Part shown: piece after piece, positions 58,853 to 64,000 of the stretch
How the letters are laid out: each line of letters starts with the position of its first letter
How positions within the stretch are numbered: position 1 is the stretch's first letter
Assembly: GCF_900113285.1 (NCBI RefSeq)
Contig: NZ_FOOT01000003.1
Span: forward strand, 558,001-622,000
Length of the DNA stretch: 64,000 bases
Reading direction: 5' to 3'
From: Pontibacter chinhatensis
GTDB lineage: Bacteria; Bacteroidota; Bacteroidia; Cytophagales; Hymenobacteraceae
Made by a program: the position numbers and the translations under genes
The notes under the pieces: generated by a model
What the model was told of the DNA's origin: nothing
What the model saw: the letters and a program-made list of their open reading frames with translations, nothing else
Databases searched by the model: none

Positions 58853-61800
58853 TTATACTTTCGCCGCTGCCATGTTCTTTACGCCAAATCCCTCAAACAC
58901 TTCCTTGGCATCTTTTATACTTTGGATGTCCTCCACAATGACGATCAGCTTGTCTTTGGCCTCCTTCAGGCGCGAACGGCGCGGGTGCTGCTGCACATAC
59001 TTGAGGATGTTGCCAAACGTATCGGACTGGAAGTACTTGTCGTTGTTCTCGCTGGGCAGGTAGCCTTTCATGGTTTCCTTTTTGATGGTGAGCTTCTCGA
59101 AGCCCAGCTGCTGTGCCTGCCAGCGCAGCTTCACGATCTCCACCAGCTGCTGCACCTGCTCCGGCATCGGCCCGAAACGGTCCACGATGCTGGCGCAGAG
59201 CTTCTCCAGCTCGTCCATACTTTTCACGCTGTCGAGCTTGCTGTAAAGGTTCAGGCGCTCGGAGATATTGCCCACATACGTTTCCGGAATGAGCACCTCC
59301 ATGTCTGTCTCGATGTTACACTCGCGCACCGGCTCGATAAACTCCTCCAGGTTGTTGCCCAGGAACAGCTCCCGGAACTCCGTTTCCTTCAGCTCCTTGA
59401 TGGCGTCGTCGAGTACCTGGTGGTACATCTCGAAGCCCAGGTCGGTGATAAAGCCGCTCTGCTCGCCGCCCAACAGGTTACCGGCCCCACGGATGTCGAG
59501 GTCGCGCATGGCGATTTTAAAGCCCTCGCCCAGGTCGGAGAATTCTTCCAAGGTGCTCAGGCGCTTGCGGGCATCGGTTGGCAGGCCGGCCACCGGCGGG
59601 GTAAGCAGGTAGCAGTAGGCTTTTTTATTTGAGCGGCCCACGCGGCCCCGCATCTGGTGCAGGTCCGACAAGCCGAACATGTGCGCGCGGTTGATGATGA
59701 TGGTGTTGGCGTTCTCAATGTCCAGGCCAGACTCGATGATGTTGGTGGAGACCAACACGTCGTACTCGCCGTTCACGAACTTCATCATGCGCTTTTCCAA
59801 TGTTTCGGGGTCCATCTGGCCGTGGGCATAGGTTACCTTGGCATCCGGCACCTGGCGCAGGATCATGTCGGCCATTTCTTCGATGTCCTTGATGCGGTTG
59901 TGCACAAAGAAAACCTGCCCGCCGCGCTTCATCTCGTTCACCACAGCGTCGCGAATCAGCACCTCGTCGAACACGTGCAGCTCTGTTTTTACCGGCTGGC
60001 GGTTTGGCGGCGGCGTGGCAATCACGCTCAGGTCGCGGGCGCCCATCAGCGAGAAGTGCAGCGTGCGCGGAATCGGGGTGGCGGTCAGCGTCAGGGTATC
60101 TACGTTCACGCGCATCTCCTTCAGCTTATCCTTTGTCTTCACGCCAAACTTCTGCTCCTCGTCAATCACCAGCAGGCCCAGGTCCTTAAATTTCACGTCC
60201 TTGCTCACGATGCGGTGCGTGCCGATAAGAATATCCACTTTGCCTTCGGCCACGCGCTTGAGTGTTTCCTTCGTATCCTTAGCCGTTTTAAAGCGGTTGA
60301 TGTAGTCCACCGTAATCGGGAACTGCTCTAGCCTGTCGCGGAAGGTGCGGAAGTGCTGCATGGCCAGGATAGTGGTTGGCACCAGGATGGCTACCTGCTT
60401 GCCGTCGCAGGCTGCTTTAAAGGCAGCGCGAATGGCCACCTCGGTTTTGCCGAAGCCCACGTCGCCGCACACCAGGCGGTCCATTGGGTGGGGCTGCTCC
60501 ATGTCGGCTTTCACGTCCTCGGTTGCCTTGCCCTGGTCGGGGGTATCTTCGTAGATGAAGGAGGATTCCAGCTCGGCCTGCAGAAAGCCGTCTTTGGAAT
60601 AGGCATAGCCCGGCGCGGCCTTGCGCTTGGCGTATAGGCTGATGAGTTCGTGGGCAATGTCCTTTACCTTGCTCTTTACCTTCTTCTTCTTGTTCTCCCA
60701 CTCCGGCGAGCCCAGCTTGCTCATACTTGGCGGACCGCCTTCCTTGCCGCTATACTTGGAGATCTTGTGCAGCGAGTGGATGCTGACATAGAGCAAATCG
60801 TCGTCGCGGTATACCAGGCGAATCGCTTCTTGTAAACGCCCGCCCACTTCTACTTTCTCCAGACCGGCAAAGCGGCCGATGCCGTAGTCTACGTGCGTGA
60901 TGTAGTCCCCGGGCTGCAGCGAGCGCAGCTCTTTCAGCGTCATGGCCTTTTGCTTGGAGTGCCCGGTTTTGGCCTTGTGCTGGTAAAAACGGTCGAACAG
61001 CTGGTGGTCGGTGTAGCAGGTGAGCTTTAGCGTCTGGTCGATGAAGCCCTCGCGCAGCGAAATGCCCAGGTGCTGGAACCGCACGTCGTGGTCCAGCTCA
61101 TCGAAGATCATGGTCAGGCGGTTTACCTGACGCGGCGAGTCGGTGGCGATGATGTTCACGAATCCGTCGCCCTGGTGCTCGTGCAGGTCCTTTACCAGCC
61201 GCTTGAAATCCTTGTTAAACGAGGGCTGCGGCTTGGCCTGCAGTTGTATTACCTCAGCAGATTTGAAGTGAAAGCGCTTGCCGATCTCCACCACGTTAAA
61301 GCTGTCGAGCAGCTTTTTGAACTGCTTTGGCGTCTGGAACAGCTGCTCCGGGTCCGATACGATCTGGGTGCCGCCGCTGCCGGCCATCATCTTCTCGAAA
61401 TTGTGTGAGGCCTTGTCGAAGTATTCCTCAATCACGTCCAGCGTCAGGCGCACATCCTTAAACCAGAGGTTGGTGTTTTTCGGCAGGAAGTCCAGAAACG
61501 CTTCGCGGGTTTCCTGCAGCAGCTTCGTCTGCACGTTCGGAATGATGGAAATGGATTTCTTTGTCTCCACCGACAGCTGCGTGTCCGGATCGAAGGTTCT
61601 TATACTTTCAATCTCGTCACCGAAAAGCTCGATGCGGTAAGGCAGGTCGTTGGCGTACGAGAATACGTCCACGATGCCACCGCGCACAGCGTACTGGCCC
61701 GCCTCGTACACAAACTCGGTGCGCTCAAAGCCATACTCGGCCAGCATCTCGCTCAGGAAGTTCACGTCCAGCTTGGCACCTACTTTCGCGCCCAGCGTGT

Positions 61801-62230
61801 TCTCCACCAGCGATTTTTTATTGATCACCTTCTCAGTCAGCGCCTCAGGATAGGTCACGATCAGCTCGCCCTTCTCCGTTTTGCTATTAAGGCGGTTGAG
61901 CACCTCAGCGCGCATGAGGATGTTGGCGTTCTCGGTGTCGTCGAAGCTGTAAGGGCGCTTGTAGGATGTCGGGAAAAGCAGGATTTCCTTCTCTTCGCCA
62001 AGCAGGTTTTTAAGGTCGGTATAAAAATAAGCAGCCTCCTCCTTGTCGTGCATCACGAAGAGTTGGTGCTGCGGATTTAGGGTATAAACTGCCGAAGCCA
62101 TGACGGCGTCCAGGCTGCCTGCCATGCCCTTGAGCTGCAGGCGGTAAGGCGCCTTGGCCTTGAGGCGTTCGGCAATGGTCTGCACCACGCTGTCTAGGCG
62201 GTACAGTTCTAAAAAATCAGTTACTTTCAT
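58853..62230 (-). CDS. mfd: Transcription-repair coupling factor Mfd
   Basis: An 1125-aa ATP-dependent translocase that removes stalled RNA polymerase from DNA lesions and recruits UvrA. The N-terminal UvrB-like module lacks helicase motifs (KGMAGSLDAVMAS, FPTSYKRPYSFDDTE). The RNA-polymerase-interacting CarD-like domain has GDYITHVDYGIGRFAGLEKV (near residue 440). The RecG-like motor follows with GDVGFGKTEVAIRAAFKA, DEEQKFGVKTKD, TLTATPIPRTLHFSLMGARD, and the TRG segment (QMRGRVGRS, GAGNLLGGEQSGF). Length matches the family. It is monocistronic, bounded by a strong terminator. Confidence 0.97.
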   Translation of the reverse strand: MKVTDFLELYRLDSVVQTIAERLKAKAPYRLQLKGMAGSLDAVMASAVYTLNPQHQLFVMHDKEEAAYFYTDLKNLLGEEKEILLFPTSYKRPYSFDDTENANILMRAEVLNRLNSKTEKGELIVTYPEALTEKVINKKSLVENTLGAKVGAKLDVNFLSEMLAEYGFERTEFVYEAGQYAVRGGIVDVFSYANDLPYRIELFGDEIESIRTFDPDTQLSVETKKSISIIPNVQTKLLQETREAFLDFLPKNTNLWFKDVRLTLDVIEEYFDKASHNFEKMMAGSGGTQIVSDPEQLFQTPKQFKKLLDSFNVVEIGKRFHFKSAEVIQLQAKPQPSFNKDFKRLVKDLHEHQGDGFVNIIATDSPRQVNRLTMIFDELDHDVRFQHLGISLREGFIDQTLKLTCYTDHQLFDRFYQHKAKTGHSKQKAMTLKELRSLQPGDYITHVDYGIGRFAGLEKVEVGGRLQEAIRLVYRDDDLLYVSIHSLHKISKYSGKEGGPPSMSKLGSPEWENKKKKVKSKVKDIAHELISLYAKRKAAPGYAYSKDGFLQAELESSFIYEDTPDQGKATEDVKADMEQPHPMDRLVCGDVGFGKTEVAIRAAFKAACDGKQVAILVPTTILAMQHFRTFRDRLEQFPITVDYINRFKTAKDTKETLKRVAEGKVDILIGTHRIVSKDVKFKDLGLLVIDEEQKFGVKTKDKLKEMRVNVDTLTLTATPIPRTLHFSLMGARDLSVIATPPPNRQPVKTELHVFDEVLIRDAVVNEMKRGGQVFFVHNRIKDIEEMADMILRQVPDAKVTYAHGQMDPETLEKRMMKFVNGEYDVLVSTNIIESGLDIENANTIIINRAHMFGLSDLHQMRGRVGRSNKKAYCYLLTPPVAGLPTDARKRLSTLEEFSDLGEGFKIAMRDLDIRGAGNLLGGEQSGFITDLGFEMYHQVLDDAIKELKETEFRELFLGNNLEEFIEPVRECNIETDMEVLIPETYVGNISERLNLYSKLDSVKSMDELEKLCASIVDRFGPMPEQVQQLVEIVKLRWQAQQLGFEKLTIKKETMKGYLPSENNDKYFQSDTFGNILKYVQQHPRRSRLKEAKDKLIVIVEDIQSIKDAKEVFEGFGVKNMAAAKV

Positions 62231-62495
62231 TCAGGTCTATCACGAAACAACAAAGGCAGAACACAGGACTTTTGCCAAGTCGCGTTCTGCTACTTCTTCA
62301 TCACAAAGATACTACATGTTAATGGTTTATTAGAACACTGTGCAGGAGGAGAAGGTTGCGGGGGAAGAGGGAATTTATGTAGCAGGAAGTATGAGCTTAT
62401 AACAGGTTTTTCTGATGTGGTAATTTCAGAAAAGCGCTAACGCTCAAACTCCCTTTTACAGGAGAATTTTTGTAAAAACGGTATATTGGGGCGCT

Positions 62496-62978
62496 ATGGA
62501 AACACCTTTACTCCGTTATAGATTGTCAGAGCCTTTAGGGGGCGGCACAAGGGTTTGCGCTGTTATTATGGCTGCTGGGGGCATTCTGATTTTCTGGTTC
62601 CAGCCTCTTTTGGGCCTGCTGCTGATAATAGCCGGGGTTTTTCCGTTTGTTTCCTTCAAGTGCCTTGAAATCGATCAGTACAGTGGTACTTATACTGTAG
62701 GAATAAATATTTTAGGCTACACCATCGGAAGAAAAGAGCCTTACCCAGGGATCAGGAATATTTTCCTTAAGAAGAACAGAACCATTCACCGTTCTTCAAG
62801 AACATGGTCGGCCACGGTATCTACTTCCTTTAATGGGTACCTATGGCTGGAGGACGACACAAAGATATTACTATCCCAGGACAGCAATAAAGAATTGGCT
62901 TTACTCAAGTTACAGCCCTTTGCCGATGAACTTCAAATAGAGGTACAAGATCTGACAGCTCCACTATCACAGGCGTAG
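62496..62978 (+). CDS. Hypothetical membrane protein with a PH-like soluble part
   Basis: A 160-aa protein. Two adjacent hydrophobic segments (residues about 20-35 and 38-55, VCAVIMAAGGILIFWF and LLGLLLIIAGVFPFV) form a hairpin. The C-terminal 100 residues alternate strands (CLEIDQYSGTYTVGINILGY, NGYLWLEDDTKILLSQDSN) and end in a helix, as in bacterial PH-like membrane proteins. No family is recognised with certainty. It is slightly AT-rich. Alone between two intergenic regions. Confidence 0.65.
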   Translation: METPLLRYRLSEPLGGGTRVCAVIMAAGGILIFWFQPLLGLLLIIAGVFPFVSFKCLEIDQYSGTYTVGINILGYTIGRKEPYPGIRNIFLKKNRTIHRSSRTWSATVSTSFNGYLWLEDDTKILLSQDSNKELALLKLQPFADELQIEVQDLTAPLSQA

Positions 62979-63085
62979 TGCCGCGCCATGAGGCCAGTTA
63001 CAAACTGGCTGCCATATTTAACCACCTTTACCGCTGCGCTCAAACTAGCGGTATGAAGTATTTTTCCAGTAAGCGTGTATAGCAC

Positions 63086-63553
63086 CTACTTCCCAGGCTT
63101 GTCGTTGTTCACTTCTATCCAGTGCCCGTCCGGATCCTGGAAGTAGATTTGCTTCACCCCGTCCACGCGAACAGTGGGGGCCTTGGCGGTGCCGGGCCAG
63201 TTGGTGTAGGCTACCTGGTGCTTGTCGAGGTTAGCGATAAAATCCTCAATGGAATCCACACTGAAGCAGAGGTGATCGTTCTTGTCGCGCGCAATGTTCT
63301 GGGCCGCTCCCTGTATGAGGTGCAGCTGACCGGCATCTCCTAAAGAGAACCAGGTGTGCAGGCCGTCGTGAAAAGGCTCCGGGATCTGCTTTAGCTGTAG
63401 CACATCCTCATAAAAGGTTGTGCTCTGCCCCAGGTCGTGCACATACACGGCAATGTGGTTGAGCCTAAGCGTGATGGGATTTGTCTGCGCACCCACAGAA
63501 AAGGTGGCAAGGCTTAGCAGGCAACAGATACAGGCCGTAACAAACTGTTTCAT
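63086..63553 (-). CDS. Exported VOC-family (glyoxalase/bleomycin resistance-like) protein
   Basis: A 155-aa protein with a signal peptide (MKQFVTACICCLLSLATFSVGAQ) and one glyoxalase-like betaalphabetabetabeta module pair: RLNHIAVYVHDLGQSTTFYEDVL, HLCFSVDSIEDFIANLDKHQVAY and QIYFQDPDGHWIEVNN. Metal ligands typical of the fold (His in LNHIAV, Glu in HWIEV) are present. Export is unusual for a VOC protein but is seen in this phylum. Substrate unknown. Confidence 0.88.
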   Translation of the reverse strand: MKQFVTACICCLLSLATFSVGAQTNPITLRLNHIAVYVHDLGQSTTFYEDVLQLKQIPEPFHDGLHTWFSLGDAGQLHLIQGAAQNIARDKNDHLCFSVDSIEDFIANLDKHQVAYTNWPGTAKAPTVRVDGVKQIYFQDPDGHWIEVNNDKPGK

Positions 63554-64000
63554 ATAAATAGGAATAAGTTTATAAACTCGTTATGAGGAGCAAGTATACT
63601 CATAGGTGGAGTAAGTCTTTCCGTAAGGCATACTTTCCGGGTTTTCTAATTTAAGGAAAAGATGGCAGCGCCAGTAGAGATTAGATAAATTCCTTGTAAA
63701 GTAAATCTGGAATTTTGCCTATTTATTGCTCGAAACCTATACTTCTTAATCCTCCCGCTCTTTCGGATTTGCAATCCGAAAGCACTTACTGAAAGGATTT
63801 GTAATCCGACTTTTACAGCGGCATTACAGGTATACTTTACTTCCAGATACTCTGCGTACAACTTGATAGTCCTTGTAGGGACAGGTCGCGACCTGTCCGA
63901 ATCGTGCACAGGCATTTATTCCTGATAATTTTATCTGAACCAGGCTTTTCAGCATCTGGCATTGCTACATCACCTGTCCCTTTTTCATCGTTCGGCCTAT
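63554..64000. repeat. Intergenic region with three palindrome families
   Basis: Contains TCGGATTTGCAATCCGA (63763-63779), GGATTTGTAATCC (63795-63807), and the perfect palindrome GGACAGGTCGCGACCTGTCC (63879-63898) preceded by TTGTA, the inverse of the copy at 12604. Motif copies TATACT occur at 63596 and 63832. A further partial ACCTGTCCC is near 63972. The 89-codon frame across it is not supported. The window ends within this region. Confidence 0.7.

Noticed and set aside
63646-63915. 89-codon minus-strand frame at the right end
   Set aside because: It consists largely of palindromic repeats.

Overview
The window looks like part of a chromosome from a Bacteroidota bacterium, most likely Hymenobacteraceae (Pontibacter-like). 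This is an inference from the gene families: SusC/SusD pairs, type 9 secretion sorting domains, a PycTM-type (DUF5706) membrane domain, TonB receptors with a carboxypeptidase-like N-terminal plug, lipoproteins with weak lipoboxes, and genes without Shine-Dalgarno sites. Most genes are moderately GC-rich; a few are clearly AT-richer. There is no phage, insertion sequence, CRISPR array or rRNA. One tRNA-Arg(CCU) is present.

Layout. 0-4.6 kb: end of an RND efflux adaptor, its inner-membrane pump and a carrier-protein-like gene. 5-13 kb: mostly leftward small metabolic or envelope genes (YgjP-type peptidase, YkvA-like protein, NlpC/P60 peptidase, HExxH protein, sulfurtransferase and YciI pair, two thioredoxin-fold exported proteins). 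13-18 kb: FG-GAP/T9SS protein with a coupled small gene, then murF and an AT-rich outer membrane protein. 18-23 kb: rfbC, hflX, sixA-ppk1. 23-29.6 kb: two outer membrane proteins, one of them a phosphoesterase-barrel fusion, and an HD-PycTM protein. 29.7-36.2 kb: tRNA, then a leftward SusC-SusD-phosphoesterase uptake locus. 36.6-42.7 kb: small unknown proteins and a flavoprotein / type III polyketide synthase / methyltransferase cluster. 42.7-46.3 kb: histone-deacetylase-like protein, a cluster of DnaA boxes that could be oriC, and three envelope genes. 46.6-51.2 kb: PfpI-like protein, TonB siderophore receptor and PepSY membrane protein. 52-64 kb: omega-amidase and methionine aminotransferase, uracil-DNA glycosylase family protein, two disordered proteins, response regulator, PAS protein, mfd, an unknown membrane protein and an exported VOC protein.

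The most unusual signal is not a gene. The 9-mer AAGTATAAA (either strand) occurs about 58 times by my reading (about 28 forward, 30 reverse), roughly once per kb, whereas about 0.5 would be expected by chance in 64 kb. It lies in intergenic DNA, in all reading frames of conserved genes, and as inverted pairs in terminator stems. That pattern resembles DNA uptake sequences of Neisseria and Haemophilus, although no uptake machinery is visible here. A second layer consists of dispersed intergenic repeats: three large composite copies and several families of short palindromes.

Gene starts were chosen by homology and signal peptides. Counts and GC impressions are by eye.
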